Source: Pseudomonas sp. FP2196 (GTDB lineage Bacteria > Pseudomonadota > Gammaproteobacteria > Pseudomonadales > Pseudomonadaceae). Taken from it: a DNA stretch of 64,000 nucleotides. Each line of letters opens with the position of its first letter. Position 1 is the first letter of the stretch. A model generated the notes under the pieces. The model was given only the letters and a program-made list of their open reading frames with translations. It searched no databases and was not told where the DNA came from. The translations under genes were made by a program, and so were the position numbers. The stretch spans positions 437,501 to 501,500 of the forward strand of contig NZ_CP117445.1 in assembly GCF_030687715.1 (NCBI RefSeq), in the 5' to 3' direction. Of this stretch, positions 47,836 to 56,602 are shown piece after piece.

Positions 47836-49372
47836 GCAGCCTCCAGTGTTGCGCGGCGATGCGTTGCAGACACAGGCGCAGCTCGCCTTCCAGCGCACGG
47901 TCTTCGATGACCGGCGGGAAGTCCTGGGCCAGTTCTTCGTGCATGGCCGCCAGTGCTGGCGGCAGTGGTCGGGCGTCTTGATCGCGACCCCGCAGCCACA
48001 CGCCTTGATTGGCGGCGAGCAGTGTGGCAGCGGCGACTTGTTCGGTCAGCTCCAGCACGCGGATCGCATCGCGGGCGGCGATGGTGCCCATGCTCACCTT
48101 GTCCTGGTTGTGGCACTCGGTGGAGCGCGAGAAGACGCTGGCTGGCATGGTGTTTTTCAACGCCTCGGCGGTCCAGGCGCTGGTGCCGATCTGCACGGCC
48201 TTGAAGCCGTGGTTGAGCATCGCCCGATCAGCGCTGGCGCCAGACAGGTTGCTCGGCAAACCGTGGTTGTAACGCTCATCCACCAGCAATGCGAGTTGAC
48301 GATCAAGCAGGTCGGCGACGTTGGCCACGAGGTTTTTCAGGCTGTCCATGGCAAACGCGATGTGCCCGCCGTAGAAGTGCCCACCGTGCAAAACACGTTC
48401 GGCTTCGGCGTCGATGATCGGGTTGTCGTTGGCACTGTTGAGTTCGGTTTCGATGAACGAGCGCAGCCAGTTCAGGCTGTCGGCCAGCACGCCGAGCACA
48501 TGCGGGGCGCAGCGCAGCGAGTAGCGATCCTGCAAGCGATGCAGCGGCGCAGTCGGCGCGTCGATTGCCAGATCCTTGCGCAGCCACGCGGCGACCTGCA
48601 TTTGCCCCGGATGCGGTTTGGCGGCGAACAGGCGTTCGTCGAAGTGTTCCGGGTTGCCTTGCAGCGCTACGACATTGAGCGCGGTGATGCGCGTGGCCAG
48701 TTGCAGCAGATAATCGGCGCGGGCGTAGGCGAGGCAGGCGAGGCCAGTCATTACGGCGGTGCCGTTCATCAATGCCAGCGCTTCTTTCGGGCGCAGCACC
48801 AATGGCGTCCAGCCCAACTCGCGATGCACATCGGCAGCCTGACGACGCTCGCCACGGAACATCACTTCGCGTTCGCCGGACAGCGTCGCGGCGACATACG
48901 ACAGCGGTGTCAGATCGCCGCTGGCGCCGACCGAACCTTCTTCCGGGATCAGCGGCAGGATGTCGTGTTCGAGAAAGGCGTGCAGACGCTCCAGCAGTTC
49001 CACGCGTACCCCGGACACGCCGTGGCACAGCGACTGCAAACGTGCCGCCAGCACCGCGCGGGTGGCCTGGGCGTCGAGCAGTTTGCCGAGGCCGCAACCG
49101 TGGAACGTGTAGAGGTGACGGGGCAGCGCCTCGACGTGATGCAGCGGCACCGCGACCACGCAGGAGTCGCCGTAACCGGTGGTCACGCCGTAGATCACGC
49201 CTTCCTTGTCCAGCAACGAATCGAGGAACCGCGCGCCCTTGGCGATGCGTTCGCGGTACGCTGCGTCGCTCTGCAATTGCACGGGCGCCTGACGGTTGGC
49301 CAGGGCCAGCACGTCTTCGATGCGCAAAGGGCGTTCGCCGAAGGTTACCGGCTCATGGGTTGGCGTCGTCAT
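47828..49372 (-). CDS. Aromatic amino acid ammonia-lyase (HAL/PAL/TAL family)
   Basis: 514 residues. The Ala-Ser-Gly triad that cyclises to the MIO cofactor is at 150-152 (GSVGASGDLTPLSY) and the catalytic tyrosine at 61 (IYGVTTGYG). The substrate-selecting pair is F90-H91, whereas HAL usually has Ser-His, PAL Phe-Leu and TAL His-Leu. It likely makes cinnamate or 4-coumarate as the aryl starter for the polyene rather than degrading histidine, since no hut genes are near. It overlaps the acyltransferase gene before it by 20 nt. Confidence 0.85.
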   Translation of the reverse strand: MTTPTHEPVTFGERPLRIEDVLALANRQAPVQLQSDAAYRERIAKGARFLDSLLDKEGVIYGVTTGYGDSCVVAVPLHHVEALPRHLYTFHGCGLGKLLDAQATRAVLAARLQSLCHGVSGVRVELLERLHAFLEHDILPLIPEEGSVGASGDLTPLSYVAATLSGEREVMFRGERRQAADVHRELGWTPLVLRPKEALALMNGTAVMTGLACLAYARADYLLQLATRITALNVVALQGNPEHFDERLFAAKPHPGQMQVAAWLRKDLAIDAPTAPLHRLQDRYSLRCAPHVLGVLADSLNWLRSFIETELNSANDNPIIDAEAERVLHGGHFYGGHIAFAMDSLKNLVANVADLLDRQLALLVDERYNHGLPSNLSGASADRAMLNHGFKAVQIGTSAWTAEALKNTMPASVFSRSTECHNQDKVSMGTIAARDAIRVLELTEQVAAATLLAANQGVWLRGRDQDARPLPPALAAMHEELAQDFPPVIEDRALEGELRLCLQRIAAQHWRLHA

Positions 49373-50300
49373 CGGTCTTCCAGAAAGGGTAAAAGTTGAA
49401 CCATTGCTGCGGTGCTTCGAGGCAATAGTGACTCAGGCGCTGCGCATAGCGAGTGGCCCACTGATGAATGACCTGCTCGCGCTCGCGGCGTGTCCACACC
49501 ACGGCGTCGGCGAAGGGTTCGAGGGTCAGGCGATAGTGGCCGTCCGGCTGCTTGAGGCACATGAGCAGATTGACCGGGCATTTCAGCAGGCCGGCGAGTA
49601 GCCACGGGCCTTGCGGGAACGGCGCCGGGTGGCCGAGAAAGTCCACGCTGACACTACGCCCGCCGTGCAGTGGCACGCGGTCGCCGGCAATCGCCAGCCA
49701 CTCGCCGCGCTCCAGGCGTTCGTGCAGTTGCAGCATGATCACCGGGTCGAGTTCGCTGACCTGAATCAGGCGCAGATTGGTCGCCCCGGCCTCGCCCAGC
49801 AGGCGGTTGAATTGCTCGGCGTGCTTGGTGTGCACCAGCACATTCATCGTGACCTTTTCGCCGATCTCCGCCAGCGCCCGGCACACTTCGAGATTGCCCA
49901 GATGCGCGCCGACCAGCAGTTGCCCGCGACTGCCGCGCAGTTGATTGCGCAGCAGCGCCGGATCGATGATTTCGATCTGCTCGATACGCAGCTTGCCGTT
50001 CCACACATCGAGCTTGTCGAGCATCGAATCGGCGAACGCCATGAACTGGCCGAATACCCGCCAATGACTCGGACGCAAGTCTTCGCGTTTGCTCCAGTCA
50101 GCGAGGCGCTGTTGGTACTGCCAGGCACTGCGCCGCGCGGTGCGGCCGAACAGGAAAAAGTACAGGACGATGCCGTACAGCAATGGACTCAGCAGACGCC
50201 GGCCAAGGACTTTGGCAGCGAACGCGGTGAATTTCATCAGCAGGAAACTGCCGCGCTCTTCGCGGTCGGCCCAGTGCTTTTTGTCGGTCTCGACGGTCAT
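49353..50300 (-). CDS. LpxL-like lysophospholipid acyltransferase
   Basis: 315 residues, one N-terminal membrane helix. It resembles lipid A lauroyl acyltransferases: the HLGNLE segment in LVGAHLGNLEVC is the HX4E/D-type catalytic motif, and IAGDRVP follows. It may acylate the aryl polyene lipid or its anchor. ATG 50300 in the stop of the glycosyltransferase gene (ATGA) is chosen over the long upstream frame. In some clusters I recall glycosyltransferase and acyltransferase joined in one protein; here they are two. Confidence 0.82.
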   Translation of the reverse strand: MTVETDKKHWADREERGSFLLMKFTAFAAKVLGRRLLSPLLYGIVLYFFLFGRTARRSAWQYQQRLADWSKREDLRPSHWRVFGQFMAFADSMLDKLDVWNGKLRIEQIEIIDPALLRNQLRGSRGQLLVGAHLGNLEVCRALAEIGEKVTMNVLVHTKHAEQFNRLLGEAGATNLRLIQVSELDPVIMLQLHERLERGEWLAIAGDRVPLHGGRSVSVDFLGHPAPFPQGPWLLAGLLKCPVNLLMCLKQPDGHYRLTLEPFADAVVWTRREREQVIHQWATRYAQRLSHYCLEAPQQWFNFYPFWKTDDDANP

Positions 50301-51031
50301 GTGCGCCACCGTCGCCAGAGGATGACGGGCAGGCGCAGCAACATGCCGAAGAACAGCCGTGTGTGCATGCTCGAAATGAGCGCGTTGTCGTGGAACAGCC
50401 GGAAGTGTGACACGCCATCGAGCGGGTAATGCACGCTGGTTTGCAGCCAGCGCATCGGCTGATTGCGCCATGACAGGCGCACCAGAATGTCGGAGTCGAA
50501 ATCCATGCGTTTGCCGACTTTGGCCGAGTCGATCACGGCCAAGGTCGGCGCCAGCGGATAGACGCGAAAACCACACATCGAATCGCGAATTTGCAACGAC
50601 AGCGTGTTGATCCACACCATCACGTGGGTCAGGTAACGCGCGTACAAACGGCCTTTCGGCACGCTCTCATCGAACAGCGGATAACCGCAGATCATCGCTT
50701 CAGGATGGGCGCGGGACTCCTCGACGAAACGGGCGACGTCGTGCAAGTCGTGCTGACCATCGGCGTCGACCTGCAAGGCATGGCTGAAACCCAGCCGCGA
50801 GGCTTCGCGCAGACCGGTCATCACCGCGCCGCCCTTGCCCTGATTGGCGGTCAGCCGCACCAGAAACACGTTGTCGCGCTCGGCCAGACCATCGAGCACG
50901 CGCGCGCAGGATTGTGTGCTGGCGTCGTCCACCAGAATGCACGGCAGACTTTGCGCGAGCAGCGCATCGACCACGGTGCCGATGGCTGTTTCATGGTTGT
51001 AGACCGGGATCACCGCGCAGGGGTTATGCAT
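50297..51031 (-). CDS. Family 2 glycosyltransferase
   Basis: 244 residues. A GT-A fold starts at once (CAVIPVYNHETAIGTVV), with the sugar-nucleotide residues in LVDDASTQ, GKGGAVMTGL, and the DXD-like motif in LQVDADGQHD. The C terminus has one or two hydrophobic helices that could hold it to the inner membrane. Probably glycosylates the lipid carrier or product of the aryl polyene pathway. ATG 51031 is the family start; about 80 bp separates it from the AMP-ligase gene, including half a REP. Confidence 0.82.
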   Translation of the reverse strand: MHNPCAVIPVYNHETAIGTVVDALLAQSLPCILVDDASTQSCARVLDGLAERDNVFLVRLTANQGKGGAVMTGLREASRLGFSHALQVDADGQHDLHDVARFVEESRAHPEAMICGYPLFDESVPKGRLYARYLTHVMVWINTLSLQIRDSMCGFRVYPLAPTLAVIDSAKVGKRMDFDSDILVRLSWRNQPMRWLQTSVHYPLDGVSHFRLFHDNALISSMHTRLFFGMLLRLPVILWRRWRT

Positions 51032-51060
51032 GCCGTTTCTCCACTGGAAAACTGCGATCC

Positions 51061-51087
51061 CTGTAGGAGTGAGCCTGCTCGCGATTG
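51061..51087. repeat. Single REP half-unit
   Basis: CTGTAGGAGTGAGCCTGCTC followed by GCGATTG matches one arm of the pair at 56496-56585; no inverse partner is present. It lies in one of the few gaps of the aryl polyene operon. Confidence 0.6.
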
Positions 51088-51112
51088 AGTGCGCAGCACT
51101 CACCAAGGTCAA

Positions 51113-52789
51113 TCATTGCTCTACACCCAAAAGAATCCGTCCACTGGAGCAAGTTGCCGTGTCATTACGGTAAGCGAAATACAATTTGCCGCGTTCAGGA
51201 TCAAAACGCAGATGCAGTTGGACTTCGTCGCCGGGGCGCACCAGTTGCTGGAATTTCAGCACTTCCATGCCGACGAACGCGCCGTTCAGGTTCAGCAGTT
51301 GGCGGCCGAGGTTCAGTGCCCATTCGACTTGCACCACGCCGGGCAGCACCGGGGCTTTGGGGAAGTGCCCGCTGAAGTAGGCCAGATCCGGCGGAACACT
51401 GAGTTGCAGGCTCCATTCTCCGTCGGATTCGACTTGCTCCAGCACTTCGGGGGCTTTCGGTCGGGAGGCGAGCAGCAGCGCTTCGATGTCGGCCTGGGGC
51501 AGTTTCCCTTGGCTGTTCAACGGCAGTTGCCGCACCAGACGCCAGCGACGGGGCAGGGCCAGGGCTTCGCAATGCTGACTCAAGTGTTTGCGCAGGGCTT
51601 CGGTCAGGCTACGGCGGCCGTGTTCGCGTAAGGCAAACAGGCCTTCGTCACTGAGCACAAGCAATGCGCCGAGGACGGCACGATTTTCCTGCACCACACC
51701 GAGACGCGCTTCGGCGACCCAATCGTGGGCGACCAGCGCTTGTTCCAGCATCGGCAGGGAAATGCGCTTTTCTTCGAGTTTGACGATCCGGTCCAGCCGC
51801 CCCAGCAGTTCGAAACGACCATCGGCGGCTATGCGCGCGGCATCGGCGGTGTGTTCGACATGCCCGGCAGGCAAATAAGGTGAGGCAATCAGCAGGGCGC
51901 CGTCAGCGTTCTGGCTCAGCTCGACACCGGCGAACGGCTGCCACAGGGTTTCGCCCTGACGCCAGGCAATGCCGCCGGTTTCCGAGCTGCCGAGGATTTC
52001 CGTTGGCCATTGCTGCAAACGCTGATGCAGGCTTTGCGCGGCTTCGGCCGGCAACGCGCCACCGGAGGAAAACACCCGACGCACTGCACTCAGGGCAGGC
52101 CAGTCGAGGTTGTCGCCCATGCGCTTGAGCAGCGCAGGACTGGCGACCCAGGCGAAGATGGAATGCTCGCGACTGGCGCGCTGCAAGTCCTCGGGGAAGG
52201 CCAGTTGCTTGCGCACGAACGTCCGCCCGGCGCACAGCGGCCATAGCACGCGGAACAGCAAACCGTAGATGTGTTGGGTGGCAACACTGCCGATGATGCA
52301 GGCCTCACCCAGATCCGCGCCCCACAGCTGTTCCAGCGCTTCGACCTCATTGGCCAATTGGCGCAGGGTCTTGTCGATGCGCTTGGGTTCACCGCTGGAG
52401 CCGGAAGTGCACAGGCTCAAGCGGCACTCGTCGAGATTCAGCTCGGCGCCCGTTAATGCAGGCTCATGGAAGTCAGCCAAGCGGCTGTCACCGGTCTGAT
52501 CGGTCAGCCACAGATCGACTTCACCCGACCAGCGCTGGCGGGTCTGCGCTTGCAGATCCGAGGGCAGCAATACGCTGACGCCTGCGCGCCACGCACCGAG
52601 CAAGCCGATGGCCAGTTCGGCGGCATCTTCCAGATGCACAGCCAGACGCCGCACACCTTGGGCTTGCAGGCCGGCGGCAACGCTCAACGCCTGCTCGCAC
52701 AGTTGCGCGTGATCGAGTGCCGGCGCGTGGCTGATCGCCCGCGCCGGCAGGGCCTTGAGCAACAGCTGCTCAAGTTTTATCCAGTTCAT
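51113..52789 (-). CDS. AMP-ligase fused to hotdog dehydratase (ApeH-ApeI-like)
   Basis: 558 residues with two domains. Residues 1 to about 450 are an ANL-family acyl-ACP/CoA ligase: phosphate loop CTSGSSGEPKR near 127 and SSETGGIAW for adenine. It should activate the aryl acid onto the ACP. Residues about 460-558 are a FabZ-like hotdog domain with the catalytic histidine in YFSGHFPKAPVLPGV (near 475), corresponding to ApeI, the partner of ApeP. The E. coli cluster has these as separate genes. ATG 52789 overlaps the preceding stop (ATGA). No stop or frameshift lies between the domains. Confidence 0.85.
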   Translation of the reverse strand: MNWIKLEQLLLKALPARAISHAPALDHAQLCEQALSVAAGLQAQGVRRLAVHLEDAAELAIGLLGAWRAGVSVLLPSDLQAQTRQRWSGEVDLWLTDQTGDSRLADFHEPALTGAELNLDECRLSLCTSGSSGEPKRIDKTLRQLANEVEALEQLWGADLGEACIIGSVATQHIYGLLFRVLWPLCAGRTFVRKQLAFPEDLQRASREHSIFAWVASPALLKRMGDNLDWPALSAVRRVFSSGGALPAEAAQSLHQRLQQWPTEILGSSETGGIAWRQGETLWQPFAGVELSQNADGALLIASPYLPAGHVEHTADAARIAADGRFELLGRLDRIVKLEEKRISLPMLEQALVAHDWVAEARLGVVQENRAVLGALLVLSDEGLFALREHGRRSLTEALRKHLSQHCEALALPRRWRLVRQLPLNSQGKLPQADIEALLLASRPKAPEVLEQVESDGEWSLQLSVPPDLAYFSGHFPKAPVLPGVVQVEWALNLGRQLLNLNGAFVGMEVLKFQQLVRPGDEVQLHLRFDPERGKLYFAYRNDTATCSSGRILLGVEQ

Positions 52790-53331
52790 GTACGGCCTCT
52801 TACCCGTTGTCGTATCAGCCATTCAATGGCAAACATCAGGCCGATCAATCCGTAGGAGATCAGGCCGGTGTACAACATCCACCAATTCAGCGGCGCCCAT
52901 AGGGTCAGGAGGGCGGCGCATAAACCGTTGCAGAAAAAAAACACACTCCAGGCCACGGTGACCTTTCGGGTGTAGGCAATCGCGTTGGCTGGCAGCTGCG
53001 GTTCTCGCAGCCGCGCCAGACGCTCGACCATCGGCGGGCCGAATTTCAGGCTCAGACTGAACAGCACCAGCATGAAGCCGCTGATCAGCACCGGATACCA
53101 GCGCAGCAACAGCGGGCTGTCGAACACCGCCAGCAGCAGGCAGAAACCGATGGCCACGCAAGCCATCCACAGGCTGCCGGGCTTGCGTTCGCCAGTCAGC
53201 GCGCGCGCCAGCCACAGGCTGCCCAGCAGCAAGCCGAACTGCCATGGGGCGAAGTGCTCCATGCCGAAATACACCGCAAAGGGGTACAGCAGACCGGCCA
53301 GCAGCAGGCCGAGGCCGATCAATCGGCTCAT
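52786..53331 (-). CDS. Integral membrane protein (ApeG-like, COG4648)
   Basis: 181 residues with about six membrane helices and few charged residues outside short loops. It starts in the stop of the second ACP gene and ends in the start of the AMP-ligase gene, matching the COG4648 membrane protein usually at this place in aryl polyene clusters. No catalytic motif is evident. Confidence 0.75.
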   Translation of the reverse strand: MSRLIGLGLLLAGLLYPFAVYFGMEHFAPWQFGLLLGSLWLARALTGERKPGSLWMACVAIGFCLLLAVFDSPLLLRWYPVLISGFMLVLFSLSLKFGPPMVERLARLREPQLPANAIAYTRKVTVAWSVFFFCNGLCAALLTLWAPLNWWMLYTGLISYGLIGLMFAIEWLIRQRVRGRT

Positions 53332-53582
53332 GCGGCCGGTTGAACCAGACGGAAGACCGCCTCGACCACGTCACCGACCGTGCGCACCGATTTGAATTCT
53401 TCGGCGGCGATTTTCTTGCCGGTCTGACGCTTGATGTGATCGATCAGATCGACGGCGTCGATGCTGTCGATTTCCAGATCCTGATACAGGTTTGATTCCA
53501 GACTGATGCGCGCAGGCTCCAGTTCGAACAGCTCGACCAAGGCATCGCGCAGGGTGTTGAAAATGTCGTCACGAGTTTGCAT
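53328..53582 (-). CDS. apeF: Acyl carrier protein 2 (ApeF-like)
   Basis: 84 residues. The phosphopantetheine serine lies in LEIDSIDAVDLIDHI. Acidic four-helix ACP of the type II PKS. Nine bases separate it from the first ACP gene. Which ACP carries the starter and which the growing chain cannot be read from sequence. Confidence 0.85.
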   Translation of the reverse strand: MQTRDDIFNTLRDALVELFELEPARISLESNLYQDLEIDSIDAVDLIDHIKRQTGKKIAAEEFKSVRTVGDVVEAVFRLVQPAA

Positions 53583-53591
53583 GGTCCGGTC

Positions 53592-53852
53592 TCAAGCTGC
53601 CTGTTTTGCCGTGACGAAGGCCGCGAGGCTCGCCACGTTGGTGAAGTGGTTACGGGTGTCTTTGGCGTCGGCGTCAATCTTGATGCCGTACTTTTTCTGG
53701 ATCGCCAGACCCAGTTCAAGCGCGTCGACCGAATCCAGGCCCAGGCCTTCGCCAAACAGCGTCTGGTCATCGCCGATGTCGTCGACGCTGATGTCTTCGA
53801 GGCCTAGGGCGTCGATGATCAGCAGTTTGATGTCACGGTGCAGATCGCTCAT
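53592..53852 (-). CDS. apeE: Acyl carrier protein 1 (ApeE-like)
   Basis: 86 residues with the phosphopantetheine serine in GLGLDSVDALELGLAI. ATG 53852 gives a normal ACP length; the longer frame overlaps the acyltransferase gene. The true overlap is 20 nt. Confidence 0.87.
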   Translation of the reverse strand: MSDLHRDIKLLIIDALGLEDISVDDIGDDQTLFGEGLGLDSVDALELGLAIQKKYGIKIDADAKDTRNHFTNVASLAAFVTAKQAA

Positions 53853-54642
53853 CTTCGGCGAGCTCCTTGATGAAGTAAGAGTGCAAATAATCGTTGAGCT
53901 TGCGCGAGGCCTGCGGTGCCGGGCCAAGCGCAGCGAATGTCTGTGGGTCTATATCGGCCCCGACACGAAAACTGAAATGCACGCGGCGTTTGGGGATCCG
54001 ATACCAGGGCTCGGCTTTGGTCAGCGTGGTCGGGCTGACCTTGATGACCACCGGAGTAAGGATTTTCGCACCACGCAGGGCTATCGCCGCAGCCCCCCGA
54101 TGAAAGGCCGGTGCCTGTCCCGGTTGAGTGCGGGTGCCTTCGGGGAAAATGATCAGGGTCTGGCCGTTTTGCAGGGACTCGGCGGCGGCATCGAGCATGT
54201 CCATGCTGCCGTCATTGCTGATGTATTCGGTACAGCGCAGCGGGCCACGGGTGAAGGGGTTTTCCCACAGGCTTTTCTTCACCACGCAGTTGGCCTCACG
54301 TACCAGGCCGATCAGGAAGACCACGTCGATCAGCGAAGGGTGATTGGCGATGATCATTTGCCCGGGACGGCCAAGACGTTCAGCGCCTTGAATGTCGTAA
54401 GTGAGCACGCCGGTGCGGGCCATGAACCGGACAAAAAACCAGAACAGCCGACTGACGGTCTGCCGCGCGCGTTGGCGGTGTTTCAGGGCATCGCCCGGCA
54501 GGCAGCCGAGCAGCGGAAACACCAGTATCCGCAGGCACAGCCCGCCCAGCCCGAACAGAGCGAAGCTTGCGGCGGTGGCCAGCAGGCGCCAGTAATAGGC
54601 GTCGCGGTGCTTTTCGGTCACGGGTTGCGTTGCCAGGTCCAT
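53833..54642 (-). CDS. 1-acylglycerol-3-phosphate-type acyltransferase (ApeD-like)
   Basis: 269 residues of the PlsC/LPLAT family. The catalytic NHX4D box is ANHPSLIDVV, and the substrate-binding FPEGTRT follows. One membrane helix precedes the catalytic domain (about 22-50). It probably moves an acyl or aryl-polyenoyl group to a lipid carrier. ATG 54642 gives the family start and a 25-nt overlap with apeC; the upstream frame to 54828 lies inside apeC. Confidence 0.82.
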   Translation of the reverse strand: MDLATQPVTEKHRDAYYWRLLATAASFALFGLGGLCLRILVFPLLGCLPGDALKHRQRARQTVSRLFWFFVRFMARTGVLTYDIQGAERLGRPGQMIIANHPSLIDVVFLIGLVREANCVVKKSLWENPFTRGPLRCTEYISNDGSMDMLDAAAESLQNGQTLIIFPEGTRTQPGQAPAFHRGAAAIALRGAKILTPVVIKVSPTTLTKAEPWYRIPKRRVHFSFRVGADIDPQTFAALGPAPQASRKLNDYLHSYFIKELAEDERSAP

Positions 54643-55343
54643 ACACGATTTTTCCAGGCATGTTGGCAAAGGGTTTGCTGGCCGAGCAGGGTACGCAGCA
54701 GATTCAACGCGTGCGGCCAGTGCGCCTTTGACAGTGCTTCTGAGGTGCTGTTCAGGGTCAGCCGCCAGTCGGTACCCGGGGTGAGCAAAAGGCCTACCGC
54801 GTAAGGAAACGGTACGTCGTCGATCCACCGCGAATAGGCTTCGGGCGGTTGTTCTTCGGTGATCACCAACAGCACGGCCGGCGCGCCCTCATTGAGCAGG
54901 GTCGCGGCTTCGAGCATGCCGTGTTCGAGACCGTCACCCGCGGCGGCGAGGGCGGTCATTTCGCTGGTTTCGCCACGCATGATCGACCACAGACCAATAA
55001 TTGCGTTGTGCACCGACAGGCTGAACTGGGTCGGGGACAGCGGTTCGTCCTTGGCCAGGTCACTGAGAATCTCGTAAGTGCGCGGGGTTTCGCCGTGCCG
55101 CGAGACAAACACCAGCGGCAGATTGTCCCGTCCGTCGGCCAATGGCCAGCCGACACTGAAGGCCATTCGCGCCAGCCGACTGAGGCGGCGGCGCTGCATG
55201 GCCGGCAAAAACGACACATCAGGCGCGGCATCACTGCTCTGGAGCACGACCGGTTGTCGGCCCCAGGCCTGCCAGGCGTCCACACTGTCGAGCCCCGGGG
55301 CCCACGCGCGCCATTGGGCGATGTTGAAGTTGATCACGGACAT
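54618..55343 (-). CDS. apeC: Chain-length factor, ketosynthase-like (ApeC-like)
   Basis: 241 residues of the truncated beta-ketoacyl synthase type (Ketoacyl-synt_2). It starts [15 protein letters not shown] and has [16 protein letters not shown] and [16 protein letters not shown]. The catalytic Cys-His-His set is absent, as expected of a chain-length factor that pairs with ApeO. It is the first gene of the operon; a small hairpin covers the region just before its ATG. Confidence 0.85.
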   Translation of the reverse strand: MSVINFNIAQWRAWAPGLDSVDAWQAWGRQPVVLQSSDAAPDVSFLPAMQRRRLSRLARMAFSVGWPLADGRDNLPLVFVSRHGETPRTYEILSDLAKDEPLSPTQFSLSVHNAIIGLWSIMRGETSEMTALAAAGDGLEHGMLEAATLLNEGAPAVLLVITEEQPPEAYSRWIDDVPFPYAVGLLLTPGTDWRLTLNSTSEALSKAHWPHALNLLRTLLGQQTLCQHAWKNRVWTWQRNP

Positions 55344-55699
55344 TCATCCCGCCCCTGCGGGCTTTTGTTAACGCGTTGAGTCGCCAAAGCCGCAGCAGGC
55401 TTGACGTGGCGCCAGGCACCGGGTGGCGCGCATTATCCCGGTGCGACGAGTGTGTAGCAAATGCTGGTTACATTTTGCGCAATGAAATGTACCGAATGGT
55501 TCGCCGAGAAACTGTCAATTGGCCATTATCCAGATTGTCTGCGACTTGTCTGTCAGGCATTACAGCGATTGATGGCGGTTTTTACTCGGTCTGCACGCGG
55601 ATATTTGCACCTGACCTTGTAGTCCACCGCTGTGAAGGTAGCGAAGCGAGGCCGCGCGCAACTACACTCGGTCATTCTTTGATACACGGAGGTTTGGTC
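55344..55699. other. Divergent region between apeC and the ParA-family gene
   Basis: 356 bases holding both promoters. Visible elements are the hairpin beside the apeC start (CCCGC-CCCT-GCGGG at 55348-55361), the inverted repeat TACATTT/AAATGTA at 55469-55491, and a minus-strand TTGACA at 55518-55513 with no well-spaced -10. A strong GGAGG lies before the ParA start. Confidence 0.5.
55469..55491. promoter_or_regulatory. Operator-like inverted repeat upstream of the aryl polyene operon
   Basis: TACATTT (55469-55475) and AAATGTA (55485-55491) flank the 9-base spacer TGCGCAATG. The dyad is about 125 bp upstream of apeC. It may bind a regulator of the pigment operon or of the parA-like gene. Confidence 0.35.
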
Positions 55700-56470
55700 A
55701 TGCGGCGCGTGGTGTTCAATCAGAAAGGTGGCGTAGGCAAATCCAGTATTGCCTGCAATCTGGCAGCGGTCAGCGCGAGCGAGGGGTATCGCACGCTGTT
55801 AGTCGATCTCGATGCCCAGGCCAACTCCACTCAGTATCTGACCGGGCTTACCGGCGACGACATACCGATGGGCATTGCCGATTTTTTCAAGCAGACCCTG
55901 TCTTCCGGGCCGTTTTCGAAAAAGAACCAGGCCGATATCTACGAAACCCCATTCGACAACCTGCACATCATCACCGCCACTGCCGAGCTGGCCGACCTGC
56001 AGCCCAAGCTTGAGGCCAAGCACAAGATCAACAAGCTGCGTAAGTTGCTCGATGAACTATCGGAAGATTACGACCGGATCTACCTCGACACGCCTCCAGC
56101 GCTGAATTTTTATGCGGTATCGGCGCTGATTGCCGCTGATCGCGTGCTGATCCCCTTCGATTGCGACAGTTTCTCGCGTCAGGCCTTGTACGGCTTGATG
56201 GCCGAAATCGAAGAATTGAAGGATGACCATAACGAAGGGCTGGAAGTCGAAGGCATCGTGGTCAACCAGTTTCAGGCCCGGGCGAGCCTGCCGCAGCAGA
56301 TCCTGGATGAGTTGATTGCCGAAGGTCTGCCGGTGTTGCCGGTGTACCTGACCAGTTCGGTGCGCATGCGCGAATCGCATCAGGCCAGTACACCGCTGAT
56401 TCACCTCGATCCGCGACACAAGCTGACCCAGCAATTCGTCGAATTGCACAACCTGCTTGAAGATCACTGA
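55700..56470 (+). CDS. Orphan ParA-family ATPase
   Basis: 256 residues. A deviant Walker A KGGVGKSS at 9-16 and a Walker A' aspartate in [12 protein letters not shown] mark the ParA/MinD family; [11 protein letters not shown] is the Walker B region. No ParB gene is adjacent. It should form nucleotide-dependent dimers on DNA or membrane and position some cargo, which is not identified. ATG 55700 has CGGAGG upstream; the open frame before it is non-coding. Confidence 0.9.
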   Translation: MRRVVFNQKGGVGKSSIACNLAAVSASEGYRTLLVDLDAQANSTQYLTGLTGDDIPMGIADFFKQTLSSGPFSKKNQADIYETPFDNLHIITATAELADLQPKLEAKHKINKLRKLLDELSEDYDRIYLDTPPALNFYAVSALIAADRVLIPFDCDSFSRQALYGLMAEIEELKDDHNEGLEVEGIVVNQFQARASLPQQILDELIAEGLPVLPVYLTSSVRMRESHQASTPLIHLDPRHKLTQQFVELHNLLEDH

Positions 56471-56495
56471 TTTTCCGGATTGCACCCAACCTACC

Positions 56496-56585
56496 TGTGG
56501 GAGCGAGCCTGCTCGCGAAGCGGTCGGTAGATTCAACATCTGAGTTGACTGACCGAATGCCTTCGCGAGCAGGCTCGCTCCCACA
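56496..56585. repeat. REP-type inverted repeat pair
   Basis: TGTGGGAGCGAGCCTGCTCG is mirrored at the right end. This is the third REP type in the window and lies between the convergent ParA and trxC genes. Confidence 0.9.
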
Positions 56586-56602
56586 ATTGGATTTGTGTTG
56601 GT

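Noticed and set aside
47828..49372. Ammonia-lyase considered as hutH for histidine degradation
   Set aside because: No other hut genes are present, the gene is embedded by overlaps in the aryl polyene operon, and the Ser-His pair typical of HAL is changed.
47834..49399. A 521-codon plus-strand frame opposite the ammonia-lyase, and similar long plus-strand frames across 37-55 kb
   Set aside because: All overlap confident minus-strand genes with catalytic motifs, and lack ribosome sites; they are GC-bias shadows.
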